Shown: positions 45,905-56,655, counted from the first letter of the stretch. The stretch is 64,000 nt of DNA from Gari tellinella (GCA_922989275.2 OV277869.1:19788189-19852188), one strand, 5' to 3'. The notes: a model not told the origin generated them from the letters alone. Translations and numbers: made by a program.

Positions 45905-46280
45905 GATTTCAATTAGGTTTATAATTAATTCGGGGCCAAAACACTCTTTATATATATTTGTTAATTTTGCATGTTTTCACATTTTGTTGAAATAAGGTCA
46001 AGAAACTACAAAAAATATTTTAAAAATAATAATACAGAAAAAAAATTCGGGTACGAAATGACTTTTCCAATTTTCAGAGGCTACGAAATGACTTATGCCT
46101 TATTTAGGACCATTCATTTTAATTTTTTAGGTGGTTACGAAAGGACTTATTTAACTTTTTTTGGCGGTTACGAAACGTCTTAAAAACCGGCTACGAAATG
46201 ACTTTTAGGTTTTGCGCGGCTACGAAATGACTCGAAATTCGGCTACGAAATGACTTATTTTACCGGCTACGAAATGAATC
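45905..46280 (+). repeat. Spaced GGCTACGAAATGACTT array, copy 2, with shared leader
   Basis: The leader AGGTTTATAATTAATTCGGG and ATTTTGCATGTTTTCACAT matches 38526-38670 (minus strand). The motif TACGAAATGAC then recurs about eight times, some with substitutions (ACGAAAGGAC, ACGAAACGTC), at 23-53 bp spacing. Confidence 0.8.
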
Positions 46281-46445
46281 GCTCCCGTTCAGGAAATTTG
46301 GCGGTTTAACCCTTCAACTGCCATTCTGACAAAATAAATCTAACCCGTTTTACATAGCTACTGCTAAAATTTAAAAATCTATCCGTTTTTACTAAAACAC
46401 ATTGATTTGAGTGTCAAGTGACTTATCAGGATCAAACATTATATA

Positions 46446-46586
46446 AATATTAGATGGCAGTTTGCGTGACATTCAAATTGTCAACCCGAGAAACAGAATG
46501 TCATCCCGAGGTGTAGCCGAAGGTGACATTCTTGTTTTCGAGGGTTGACAATTTGAATGTCACGCAAACTGACATCTAATATTTAT
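46446..46586. repeat. H hairpin, copy 1
   Basis: The arms TTAGATGGCAGTTTGCGTGA and TCACGCAAACTGACATCTAA continue through CATTCAAATTGTCAACCC. The centre is GAGGTGTAGCCGAAGG. Other copies at 47503-47645 and 47786-47938. Confidence 0.85.
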
Positions 46587-46793
46587 TTTATTACACCGAG
46601 CTTATCAACCTAGCTTTGGAATCGCTTTATTCGTATTTTATAAAATGTGTTGTGAATACCAATTTAGCGCGGACATGTACGTAACGCGGGAAATGACGTC
46701 GCCGTCTTACGACGTCACATTGTTTATAATTATATAACAAGAAAGAGAGAAGAACGTCATGATAAGTAAATTGAAAAAACAGCGTCTTCACAT

Positions 46794-46912
46794 TGTCTAG
46801 GTGGCAAATATCCTCTTCCGAAATGGTGGCAAATCGTTAAGGAATGGACAAAAGGAAGCAACTTGTACAGAAAATGCCAAAAGTTGATTAGAAGTTACCA
46901 CTTTTTATCGCC
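46794..46912 (+). pseudogene. Conserved small frame in A, copy 1
   Basis: Codes CLGGKYPLPKWWQIVKEWTK, GSNLYRKCQKLIRSYHFL and then loses the frame through a short deletion. Function unknown. TTCACATTGTCTAG just before it resembles a splice acceptor. Confidence 0.35.
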
Positions 46913-47104
46913 CATAGCGAAATTCATGTCAATGCTGACAGTATTTTTTTGGACGGAGAAAAAAAGTATTATTACACCTCGCTTTGAGTTACAATGTTAA
47001 ATTCCCATAGACCTACAGTTAACATTTTGCATGTCTTTTACATCTATTCAAAATATACTGTCACTCTTTATGATATTCTTTTTGTGACGTCACTCTAAAG
47101 GACA

Positions 47105-47305
47105 TTACTTTTTTACACCGTCCGAAAACGTACTGTCAGCATTGACATGACTTTCGCTATTGGCTACATTGGAACGTTTTAAAGAGTGGTAACTTCTAAG
47201 CAACTTTTGGCATTTTCTGTACAAGTTGCTTCCTTTTGTCCATTCCTTAACGATTTGCCACCCTTTCGGAAGAGGATATTTGCCACCTAGACAATGTAAA
47301 GACAC
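47105..47305 (-). CDS. Conserved small frame in A, copy 2
   Basis: Open over 66 codons: CLGGKYPLPKGWQIVKEWTK, GSNLYRKCQKLLRSYHSLKR, SNVANSESHVNADSTFSDG. The same frame is open in copy 3 and in the first part of copy 1. I do not recognise the family. TCTTTACATTGTCTAG upstream looks like a polypyrimidine-AG splice acceptor, so this could be an exon carried by the element. Confidence 0.35.
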   Translation of the reverse strand: MSLHCLGGKYPLPKGWQIVKEWTKGSNLYRKCQKLLRSYHSLKRSNVANSESHVNADSTFSDGVKK

Positions 47306-47502
47306 TTTTTCTTCAATTTACTTGTCATAACGTTCTTCTTTGTTTCTTGTAATATAATTATAAACAATGTGACGTCGTAAGACGGCGACGTCATTTCCCG
47401 CGTTATGTACATGTCCACGCTAAATTGGTATTCACAACACATTTTATAAAAAACGAATAAAACGATTCCAAAGCCAGGGTTGATAAGGTCGGTATAATAA
47501 AA

Positions 47503-47645
47503 AAAATATTAGATGTCAGTTTGCGTGACATTCAAATTATCAACCCTCGAAAACAAGAATGTCACCCTCGGCTACGCCTCGGGGTGACATGCTGTTTCTC
47601 GGATTGACAATTTGAATGTCACGCAAACTGCCATCTAATATTTAT
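47503..47645. repeat. H hairpin, copy 2
   Basis: TTAGATGTCAGTTTGCGTGA and TCACGCAAACTGCCATCTAA arms, centre CTCGGCTACGCCTCGG. Compared with copy 1 the two arm ends are exchanged (GATGTC and GCCATC). Confidence 0.85.
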
Positions 47646-47785
47646 ATAATGTCCTTTAGACTGACGTCACAAAAAGAATATCATAAAGAGTGACAGTATA
47701 TTTTGGATAGATGTAAAAGACATGCAACATTTTAACTGTAGGTCTATTGGAAATTAACATTGTAACTCAAAGCGAGGTGTAATAA

Positions 47786-47938
47786 TATATAAATATTAGA
47801 TGGCAGTTTGCGTGACATTCAAATTGTCAACCCGAGAAATAGAATGTCACCGAGGCGTAGCCGAGGGTGACATTCTTGCTTTCGAGGGTTGACAATTTGA
47901 ATGTCACGCAAACTGACATCTAATATTTATTTTATTTC
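47786..47938. repeat. H hairpin, copy 3
   Basis: Same arms as copy 1; centre CCGAGGCGTAGCCGAGGG. Confidence 0.85.
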
Positions 47939-48138
47939 ACCGAGCTTATGAACCCTGGCTTTGGAATCGTTTTATTCGTCTTTCATAAAATGTGTTGCGA
48001 ATACCAATTTAGCGCTGAAATGTACGTAACGCGGGAAATGTCGTCGCCGCCTTACGACGTCACATTGTTTATAATTATATTACAAGAAAGAAAGAAGAAC
48101 GTTATGATAATTAAATTGAAGAAATAGCGTCTTTACAT

Positions 48139-48327
48139 TGTCTAGGTGGCAAATATCCTCTTCCGAAATGGTGGCAAATCGTTAAGGAATGGACAAAAGG
48201 AAGCAACTTGTACAGAAAATGCCAAAAGTTGATTAGAAATTACCACTTTTTAAAACGTTCTATAATCGCCAATAGCGAAATTCATGTCAATGCTGACAGT
48301 ACGTTTTCGGACGGAGAAAAAAAGTAA
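48139..48327 (+). CDS. Conserved small frame in A, copy 3
   Basis: 62 codons to TAA: CLGGKYPLPKWWQIVKEWTK, then YRKCQKLIRNYHFLKRSI, then NSEIHVNADSTFSDGEKK. Most differences between copies keep the frame open, which is more than expected for old non-coding repeats, but the copies may simply be young. Confidence 0.35.
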   Translation, partial: CLGGKYPLPKWWQIVKEWTKGSNLYRKCQKLIRNYHFLKRSIIANSEIHVNADSTFSDGEKK

Positions 48328-48469
48328 TGTCTTTTAGAGTGACGTCACAAAAAGAATATCATAAAGAGTGACAGTATATTTTGGATAGATGTAAAAGACA
48401 TGCAAAATGTTAACTGTAGCTCTATGGGAATTTAACATTGTAACTCAAAGCGAGGTGTAATAATAATAA

Positions 48470-49330
48470 ATGTTAGTGTTGTCGGCCTTGGCAGTGAAAG
48501 AGTTAAAGCAAGATTGGTGTAAAGATAAAAGCACCCATGGAATCGTTATGCTTTGTACTTCAATGTTGCATATATGAACAGCCCGTTTCATCATGTAGTT
48601 GATTTGTAGTAAACTTGTACATCTGCATGTATAACGTATAACATATACAGCGGGACATACGCTATTCTTTTTCCGTTTAAAAGAAACGAAACTCAATGTA
48701 CGTCAATGTATAAAATGACTGGTTATTGAATTTTTATCAAAATATTGAGTGGCAACCAGTTTGACACCGATTTATGAACAGGCTCTAAACGTTTCGCTAT
48801 TGACATAATTGTGTTAGCACACACATGTGTATTGGGAAATACATGTAATATCATCTTCTTTACTGTACTACAGAGTTGCATCCTTAGGGAAATGAATGTC
48901 ATCCACCCGAAGATGGGATTTACTGAGATGATGAATAATTCAAACAATTATTATTCCTATATTGATTTGGTGTTAGCTCAAGTACTAGGTATTCCAACGA
49001 TCCACTTGTTCAAGTATTGTTAAAGCCCATTTCACATAAGCCGTACGGCCGATTTTTAGAGGTAAATCGCAATAGATCTATATAAGCATGGAATAATCGA
49101 TTGGGTGAAATTGAGTTAATAAAGACACAGTACTACAACTGACAAACAAACAAGACCCTGATCAGACGCCGAAATCCTCGGTGTCTAATCTGAATCAAAT
49201 ATTGCTCAACTGGACAAGGCGAGAGATATGAAACTATTAACACTTTCTATATTTTCTGTAACTGACGTAATGTTGCGGTTGGAGCATGTATACATTTGTA
49301 CTGACATAGTAGTGGTTATCCAATTAACCC
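48470..49330. other. No gene seen
   Basis: Worn P-core arms near 48765 (GGCTCTAAACG) and 49150-49205 (AGACCCTGATCAGACGCCGA with GGTGTCTAATCTGAATC). Otherwise nothing recognised. Confidence 0.4.
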
Positions 49331-49470
49331 TTTATATACTACTGATGCTTATACTCGTCCTTTGAAAACAGTTTGCCTGTCAAGAGGAAACTTGTCCTGT
49401 ACAAACAGTATATACCAAGTTAAGATTGTGTGTGTTGTTCGGTTATATGGAGTGAAAATTACGACTTGGC

Positions 49471-49531
49471 TTGCAAACAGTTTGAATCCTGATTGGACGC
49501 CGGCGTCCAATCAGGATTCAAGCTGTTCCTC
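49471..49531. repeat. P-core palindrome, compact form
   Basis: GCAAACAGTTTGAATCCTGA and TCAGGATTCAAGCTGTT around TTGGACGCCGGCGTCCAA, which is a perfect centre. A pogo-like right end (GAGGGAATCGTTGTTAGGAG then GGGGCACTGTACA) lies at 49681-49728. Confidence 0.8.
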
Positions 49532-50296
49532 CCTCGTCATTATATTTCTTCTCTCAAAAAGTCAACATACATGAAACTTTGAGACAAACAGCAGACGACA
49601 ATTTTAAGCAGACGATATCGGAGTAGTTAAAGCGTTAGACATTATTGTTATGTTTGGGGAATAGCGTCAAGTATTTTGTAAGGAGGGAATCGTTGTTAGG
49701 AGGGTAGTTGTAGGAAGGGGCACTGTACACTGTAAAATACCACCCTAAATAGTCAAAACTGCCATTATATAAGCAACTTTGAAATTGTCGACTGTGTTTA
49801 GAATTAAGATTTATGCATTTGGAAACAGAAGAAACCTATAGGTGTCTGAAAATGCTATTTAGAAAGGGTTTTGTCCAGAAAGGGGTCGTTTAAATTTCCT
49901 AAAACTGCGTTGCTTTATAGTGGAGACGAATAATTAAATAAAACGTGCTTTTGAGTTACTCGGTTACTTCATTCACACCTTAAACGTTAATGGACAATGT
50001 CAATGTTCAATCAAGTCTAGTCCATTGTTTCTAATTATTTAGGGTTGATTTTAACAATATATTGCAAAATGACAAACAGTGCGAACCCTGATTAGAAAGC
50101 TTTTACAGAATCCCTCTGATCGGTCTACATTTTGCAATCGTACTCTTCACCTTTACAATGTTTGTAAATGGTATGTACACTCGTTGTTAGTGTTGACTGT
50201 GTTAAGTAGTTTTAACCCTTAACCCATTTAGCGCATTTCATTTAATTTTCCACTGCACAAAAACAGTTCAAATCATGAAGAAGGGTGAATCGAAAA

Positions 50297-50297
<1 letters not shown>

Positions 50298-50333
<36 letters not shown>

Positions 50334-50379
50334 TTTCTCTTCTCTCTCTCTCTCTCCCTCCCTCCCTCCCTCCCTCCCC

Positions 50380-50418
<39 letters not shown>

Positions 50419-50470
50419 CCTCTCTCTCTCTCTCTATCTCTCTTTCTCTCTCTTTCTCTCTCTCTCTCTG
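50298..50470. repeat. (CT)n microsatellite
   Basis: CTCTCT with CCCTCC and TTTCTC interruptions. Confidence 0.97.
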
Positions 50471-50479
50471 GCTCACTAA

Positions 50480-50990
50480 TGCCCGCTCTCTAAAATAATT
50501 TGTATTTGTTAAACTGTAGGGGAAGGGCCGTCTCTAAGTTGGTAGAACTTGTGACCCAACCCTATTTAATGTATATAATTGAAATAAAACATGTTTAAAC
50601 TAAACTGATGTACCCTGTGTGACTGTACGTTCATGTGATCTATATAAAAGATGAGTTGTCTAGAATTTTTGGTGTCCCAGAAATACAAAAAAAAAACATG
50701 ATTGTACCCCGAACCTATTTTAGTGGATGAGTTATGCAGAATTATGGTAACATGAGGAAAGCAAATGTATTTTCCCTGTAATGAAATAATACTATGACTT
50801 GGACTTTCGTTTTCCATGGCTATAAAAACATCAAACATCGAACAAAAAGATGTAAACACACATTTTCTTCGTGGGAAAAAGTTGAAGACTTTTTACCGGT
50901 TATCCAAACGACTTGAAGGTAAGCCAATCATCATTTTACCCTAACAAGTCGTCATCTGCTTAAATTATTTCACTGCCAACGGCGCCAAAA
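50480..50990. other. No gene seen
   Basis: The open frame at 50566-50859 (minus strand, 97 codons) has no recognisable motif. Confidence 0.4.
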
Positions 50991-50999
50991 GGCGACTTT

Positions 51000-51065
51000 G
51001 CAAACAGTTTGGATCCTGATCAGACGCCGCGTAACGCGGCGTCTGATCAGGTTCCAAACTGTTTG
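51000..51065. repeat. P-core palindrome
   Basis: GCAAACAGTTTGGATCCTGA and TCAGGTTCCAAACTGTTTG around AGACGCCGCGTAACGCGGCG; close to the consensus. It lies directly before the tandem array. Confidence 0.9.
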
Positions 51066-52502
51066 ACATCCGTATCGATAGCATCGGCAGCGTCTTTAAC
51101 AAATTCAATGAGCTGTAACTTTTGAACCGATTGAGCTAGAACAACTATGTAAGAAGCAAAGTTGATAGAAATTAAACAACCTGCAAGATGGCGTCGCGAT
51201 TTGGCGGATCCGACAAAATTCCGACGAGTTTACAACTTAAGCAACACCGGAAGTGGAAAATGAAAAATTCTTGACGTCGATAATAAGAGCTTCAATTTTC
51301 AAGCAACTTTTGTTCTTACACTATATAGCGATCTTCTTTCGTTGTAAAGTTACCGAAGTTAAAAGTTGAAGTTATCTCTGTGAACGCACTCAGCGTTGAA
51401 ATAAGCGTTGCCGAGCGGCCAGGCCCGCTTAACATCGGGCGCACAGCTCAGCGTCTTTAACAAATTCAATGAGCTGTAACTTTTGAACCGATTGAGCTAG
51501 AAAAACTATGTAAGAAGCAAAGTTGATAGAAATTAAACAACCTGCAAGATGGCGTCGCGATTTGGCAGATCCGACAAGATTCCGACGAGTTAACAACTTG
51601 AGCAACACCGGAAGTGGTAAATAAAAAATTCTTGACGTCGATAATAAGAGCTTCAATTTTCAAGCAACTTTTGTTCTTACACTATCTATCGATCTTCTTT
51701 CGTTGTAAAGTTACCGAAGTTAAAAGTTGAAGTTATCTCTGTGAACGCATTCAGCGTTGAAATAAGCGTTGCCGAGCGGCCAGGCCCGCTTAACATCGGG
51801 CGCACAGCTCAGCGTCTTTAACAAATTCAATGAGCTGTAACTTATGAACCGATTGAGCTAGAACAACTATGTAAGAAGCAAAGTTGATAGAAATTAAACA
51901 ACCTGCAAGATGGCGTCGCGATTTGGCAGATCCGACAAGATTCCGACGAGTTAACAACTTGAGCAACACCGGAAGTGGTAAATAAAAAATTCTTGACGTC
52001 GATAATAAGAGCTTCAATTTTCAAGCAACTTTTGTTCTTACACTATCTATCGATCTTCTTTCGTTGTAAAGTTACCGAAGTTAAAAGTTGAAGTTATCTC
52101 TGTGAACGCATTCAGCGTTGAAATAAACGTTGTCGAGCAGCCAGGCCCGCTTAACATCGGGCGCACAGCTCAGCGTCTTTAACAAATTCAATGAGCTGTA
52201 ACTTTTGAACCGATTGAGCTAGAACAACTATGTAAGAAGCAAAGTTGATAGAAATTAAACAACCTGCAAGATGGCGTCGCGATTTGGCGGATCCGACACG
52301 ATTCCGACGAGTTTCCAATTTTAGCAACACCGGAAGTGGTAAAGGAAAAAATCTTGACGTCGATAATAAGTGCTTCAAATTTCAAGCAACTTTTGTTCTT
52401 ACACTATCTAGCGATCTTCTTTCGTTGTAAACTTACCGAAGTTAAAAGTTGAAGTTATCTCTGTGAACGCATTCAGTGTTAATAGCAGCCAGGCCTCCTC
52501 AG

Positions 52503-52700
52503 CCCATTGAAGAACCACCAGCATATTGTTCTGGAGGTGTCAATGTAACTGTCAAATCACATGCAGTTTACCTGGATTATACTCATGCTCTAGTGATTTT
52601 CAATGCAATATGCACAAGACCCATGCTTTGTGCAAGGAAATTGACAGCAAATAATCTGGCAAGGCGTTATGACCAAAAGGTCGTCAGGAGATGTCTTTAA
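52503..52700 (+). CDS. Exon-like insert, copy 1
   Basis: 65 codons and a stop: PIEEPPAYCSGGVNVTVKSH, AVYLDYTHALVIFNAICTRP, MLCARKLTANNLARRYDQKV, VRRCL. It is preceded by CTCCTCAG, a possible splice acceptor, and the stop TAA falls in GTCTTTAAC where the next satellite sequence begins. The family is not recognised. It reads like ordinary coding sequence and is identical in all three copies. Confidence 0.45.
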   Translation, partial: PIEEPPAYCSGGVNVTVKSHAVYLDYTHALVIFNAICTRPMLCARKLTANNLARRYDQKVVRRCL

Positions 52701-53061
52701 CATCGGGCGCACAGCTCAGCGTCTTTAACAAATTCAATGAGCTGTAACTTTTGAACCGATTGAGCTAGAACAACTCTGTAGGAAGCAAAGTTGATAGTAT
52801 TAAACAACCTGCAAGATGGTGTCGCGATTTGGCGGATCCGACAAAATTCCGACGAGTTTCCAATTTTAGCAACACCGGAAGTGGTAAATGAAAAAAATTT
52901 GACGTCGATTATAAGAGCTTTAAATTTCAAGCAACTTTTGTTCTGACACTATCTAGCGATCTTCTTTCGTTGTAAAGTTACCGAAGTTAAAAGTTGAAGT
53001 TATCTCTGTGAACGCATTCAGTGTTAAAGAGCAGCCAGGCCGCTTAAAGACTTTTCCTCAG

Positions 53062-53259
53062 CCCATTGAAGAACCACCAGCATATTGTTCTGGAGGTGTC
53101 AATGTAACTGTCAAATCACATGCAGTTTACCTGGATTATACTCATGCTCTAGTGATTTTCAATGCAATATGCACAAGACCCATGCTTTGTGCAAGGAAAT
53201 TGACAGCAAATAATCTGGCAAGGCGTTATGACCAAAAGGTCGTCAGGAGATGTCTTTAA
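53062..53259 (+). CDS. Exon-like insert, copy 2
   Basis: Same 65 codons. Here the upstream sequence is AAGACTTTTCCTCAG, a better polypyrimidine-AG acceptor that is shortened in the other two copies. Confidence 0.45.
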   Translation, partial: PIEEPPAYCSGGVNVTVKSHAVYLDYTHALVIFNAICTRPMLCARKLTANNLARRYDQKVVRRCL

Positions 53260-53607
53260 CATCGGGCGCACAGCTCAGCGTCTTTAACAAATTCAATGAG
53301 CTGTAACTTTTGAACCGATTGAGCTAGAACAACTATGTAAGAAGCAAAGTTGATAGAAATTAAACAACCTGCAAGATGGCGTCGCGATTTGGCGGATCCG
53401 ACACGATTCCGACGAGTTTCCAATTTTAGCAACACCGGAAGTGGTAAAGGAAAAAATCTTGACGTCGATAATAAGTGCTTCAAATTTCAAGCAACTTTTG
53501 TTCTTACACTATCTAGCGATCTTCTTTCGTTGTAAACTTACCGAAGTTAAAAGTTGAAGTTATCTCTGTGAACGCATTCAGTGTTAATAGCAGCCAGGCC
53601 TCCTCAG

Positions 53608-53805
53608 CCCATTGAAGAACCACCAGCATATTGTTCTGGAGGTGTCAATGTAACTGTCAAATCACATGCAGTTTACCTGGATTATACTCATGCTCTAGTG
53701 ATTTTCAATGCAATATGCACAAGACCCATGCTTTGTGCAAGGAAATTGACAGCAAATAATCTGGCAAGGCGTTATGACCAAAAGGTCGTCAGGAGATGTC
53801 TTTAA
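53608..53805 (+). CDS. Exon-like insert, copy 3
   Basis: Same 65 codons and same flanks as copy 1, as expected from the 1.1-kb block duplication. Confidence 0.45.
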   Translation, partial: PIEEPPAYCSGGVNVTVKSHAVYLDYTHALVIFNAICTRPMLCARKLTANNLARRYDQKVVRRCL

Positions 53806-54282
53806 CATCGGGTGCACAGCTCAGCGTCTTTAACAAATTCAATGAGCTGTAACTTATGAACCGATTGAGCTAGAACAACTATGTAAGAAGCAAAGTTGAT
53901 AGAAATTAAACAACCTGCAAGATGGTGTCGCGATTTGGCGGATCCGACAAAATTCCGACGAGTTTCCAATTTTAGCAACACCGGAAGTGGTAAATGAAAA
54001 AATGTTGACGTCGATAATAAGAGCTTCAAATTTCAAGCAACGTTTGTTCTTACACTATATAGCGATCTTCTTTCGTTGTAAAGTTACCGGAGTTAAAAGT
54101 TGGATTATCTCCGTGAACGCACCCAGACCGGAGATCCAGCGTTGAAATAAGCGTTGCCGAGCAGCCAGGCCCGCTTAACGTCGGGGGCACAACTCAGCGT
54201 CTTTAACGCATTCAATGAGCTGTAACTTTTGGACCGATTGAGCAGATTCCATGCTAGGTAATTGATCAGATCGAATTACACA

Positions 54283-54455
54283 GTGGAGGAAACGTTATTC
54301 TTTCCTCGCGTCTGATCAGGCTCCAAACTGTTTGCTGCTCAGATTAAAGCAATTACTTAGAAAATGTCAAATACTGTTAACTTCCTACATTTTAGCGATT
54401 TGCGTTTGCGTTTTGTTGCGTTTAAACTGGAAAGAATAACGTGTTCTCTACTGTA
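54283..54455. mobile_element. MITE family A, internally deleted
   Basis: ACAGTGGAGGAAACGTTATT at the left and GGAAAGAATAACGTGTTCTC-TACTGTA at the right. Only the right half of the P-core remains (GCGTCTGATCAGGCTCCAAA, 54307-54333). Confidence 0.8.
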
Positions 54456-54824
54456 ACACATTGACCTGCCGATTTGCGATGATAGGTATTTGTGCACAGT
54501 TGAGATCCAGATCAAACGGTGCATATTCGACGTCTGATCTGGACCTAGGTTTCATCAATAAAAATATAAAATCCGTAATTGACAAATTCGTAGACTACAT
54601 TTGCAAAGCAGACAGCATTTCGGGAGTGGAATGGTTAAAGCCGTAGAAGTAGTAAAGTTCAGAAGGTTCTAGGGTTCGGATACAATTATCAGTTTAAAGC
54701 AGCTACTTTAAAGACATTAACCCAATCCATTCATTGACCCCCCTCACTAGGCAAGAAAATAACTGTAAAGCATGGGAAACGCCCCGGCTCATCCCGGTTC
54801 ATCCCCGTTCACCGGCTATCTTTA

Positions 54825-55650
54825 AGCCCCGTTCTCACTGTCCCGGTGCTGGCCCCGGTACGTCCCGGTAGAGATAGCCGGTGAACCGGGATGAGCCGGG
54901 ACGTTTTTTATGAAAAAATAAATTGCGTTCTCATATTCCCGGTGTCTCCCACGGTGGAGCATGAGTAATGAAGCCGGATCTCCCCGGAGTATCCCGGTGA
55001 GTTCCCGGTTTGGCCCGGCGTAAATACGGTGCAGGGCCGGCCTGTTCCCGGTTAATCCCGGTATAACACGGTGTAACCCCGGTCGTCACCGGTGGTATCC
55101 CGACGTTGTCCCGTTCAACCCCGCTTGTTAACCGGTGACGTGCCGACGTTACCATGTGTTCGCCGGAAAGGACATAAACCGGGGCGAACGTGAATTAGCA
55201 TCAATTCTCTTTTGTCCGTCTCAGGGTGCAAACGAGATGCAACAAAGTAGAACATTATAACGCTGTCGACTGTTCAAACTTCATTTTAATATGAGTTGCA
55301 AAGAGTTTGCCCGGCGTCTGATCTGGCTCCATACTGTTTGTAGTGGACATAAAAACTTAAGCCTGGAGCAATTTATTTAGAAAGAATAACATTTTAAGGC
55401 ATCCGGGGCTGTTAGTCGGTGGCAGCCGGCTGAACAGTGTCGATCCCGGATCGTCCCGGTCGTCCCCGGCGCCGCCAAGGTTGTACTCCCGACGACTTCC
55501 AGCGACTGCCGGTTTGCTAAACCGGGACTCATCGGGGACCAAAACCGGGACAGTGAGAACAGGGCTTTGCCGGGGCCAGCACCGGGACAGTGAGAATGGG
55601 GCTTTACCGGGACGTACCGGGGCCAGCACCGGGACAGTGAGACGGGGTTC
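54825..55650. mobile_element. Word-repeat element (CCCGGT words), interrupted
   Basis: The left end CCCCGTTCTCACTGTCCCGG and right end CCGGGACAGTGAGACGGGG are inverted repeats of about 45 bp that continue into TGCTGGCCCCGGTACGTCCC. The interior repeats CCCGGT, CCGGTG and ACCGGG. The end motif also occurs internally (55547-55565, 55578-55596). A partial family A MITE with half a P-core lies at about 55285-55395. A smaller palindrome (54783-54905) overlaps the left end. Confidence 0.7.
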
Positions 55651-55794
55651 AACTGCAGTCACGGTCGGAGGCTGACAACTCGCCCCCATGTTATGTGTTG
55701 TATAAATCCCTTCACTGACGAGTACGTTTTCACCTGTATTTGCAAACAGATTGGATCCAGTATAGTTCATAATCGTAAATAGGTGACAGGGTAA

Positions 55795-56245
55795 CTTCGG
55801 ATATACATGTATATTCGTACACTTTCCTACTTGAGATAAGCATGATCCACGTGCAGCACGAGACTGCTGCACTAGTTTTACTGAAATGTTATTTCCCAAT
55901 AAACGCATATATACGCTAAAGCTATTATTTCCATTGCAAATAGGTTGGGGCCAGATCAGAAGCCAGGTAACCCGGCGTCTGATCAGGCTCCAACCTGTTT
56001 GCCACTCAGATGGAAAAGATAGAAATTTCTAAAAGTAATTTTCTACAGTTTAGTGCATTGTGTTTGTGTTTACACGGGAACGAATAATGTATTCTCTACT
56101 GTACATTACGCCCAATAAATACAGCTATCCGTATCCCTAGCTGGCTGTACGGCGTACGATGATAACCCCTTTTAAAATTTAGAATGTTCCAATGTAAAAA
56201 TAACTCGGCCATGTCAGAAGAAAACACTATTAATACATGGGGGGA
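55795..56245. repeat. Dispersed repeat block, second copy of 650-1090
   Basis: Same order of markers as 650-1090. The P-core here is 55938-56002 (AAATAGGTTGGGGCCAGATC and GATCAGGCTCCAACCTGTTT). Confidence 0.7.
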
Positions 56246-56365
56246 AAAAGTATTCTTCAATGTACACTATTCGTAAAAGACGCGTATACGTGTCATTGAG
56301 GGCCACAAGGGAGATTAGTTGCGTGTGTGTTCTAATTGTGTTACCCTCTTAAATAAAGTCTTTAT

Positions 56366-56398
56366 TATTATTATTATTATTGTTGTTGTTATTATTAT
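56366..56398. repeat. (ATT/GTT)n microsatellite
   Basis: ATTATTATTATT then GTTGTTGTT then ATTATTAT. Confidence 0.9.
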
Positions 56399-56586
56399 AT
56401 GGGGTCAATGGTTAAACAGGCCAATGTCATTTAGTAAGCGGCATTTAATTAGAAACATTTCTCATATACAGCAACGTTACCATTGCTTTAGTCTGGGTTT
56501 AACATTTGGCAACAGCGATATACATGTACATGTTTGTGGAGACGATTTCAATCCTTTGTCTGCTAATTGCGACTTTTCTGGTTTTT

Positions 56587-56655
56587 TCAAACAGTTTGGA
56601 CCCAGATCAGACGTCGCGTAACTCGGCGTCTTCTTTAGATCCCAACTGATTGATA
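56587..56655. repeat. P-core palindrome
   Basis: CAAACAGTTTGGACCCAGAT and AGATCCCAACTGATTG around CAGACGTCGCGTAACTCGGC. The right arm is worn. Confidence 0.7.

Larger units (their letters stand above)
46589..48465. mobile_element. Inverted and direct copies of one TIR element (A-B) with H hairpins
   Basis: The order is A plus (46589-46966), B minus (46967-47108), A minus (47109-47500), H2, B plus (47646-47785), H3, A plus (47940-48324), B plus (48325-48465). A starts TTACACCGAGCTT and B ends AAAGCGAGGTGTAA, so A-B is one TIR element of about 530 bp. A contains GGAAATGACGTCGCCGTCTT and GACGTCACATTGTTTATAAT. Confidence 0.75.
51088..54245 (+). repeat. Promoter-like tandem array, 361-bp units and longer forms
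   Basis: Units start CAGCGTCTTTAAC at 51088, 51449, 51810, 52171, 52717, 53276, 53822 and 54195. The first four are 361 bp apart; later spacings are 546, 559, 546 and 373, because an exon-like piece is inserted. Each unit carries CAAGATGGCGTCGCG (YY1-like), ACCGGAAGTGG (ETS/GABP-like) and TTGACGTCGATAA (CRE-like), and GTTGCCGAGCGGCCAGGCCC. The block 52171-53275 is repeated nearly exactly from 53276. Confidence 0.9.

Noticed and set aside
45971..46183. Possible repeat peptide with GYEMT motifs
   Set aside because: The motif comes from the TACGAAATGAC DNA repeat; spacing changes the frame after a few units, and the second copy (38380-38525) does not keep it open.
50273..50493. SLSLSL and REREREK frames
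   Set aside because: Translation of the CT microsatellite on both strands.
51410..51435. tRNA-Leu/Ser-like A box (TTGCCGAGCGGCC) in each array unit
   Set aside because: No B box or pairing acceptor stem within the next 80 bases.
51429..54036. Repeated minus-strand frames of 60-77 codons in the tandem array
   Set aside because: Antisense to the promoter-like unit, starting at different ATGs in the same repeat; no domain. The plus-strand insert is the better coding candidate.
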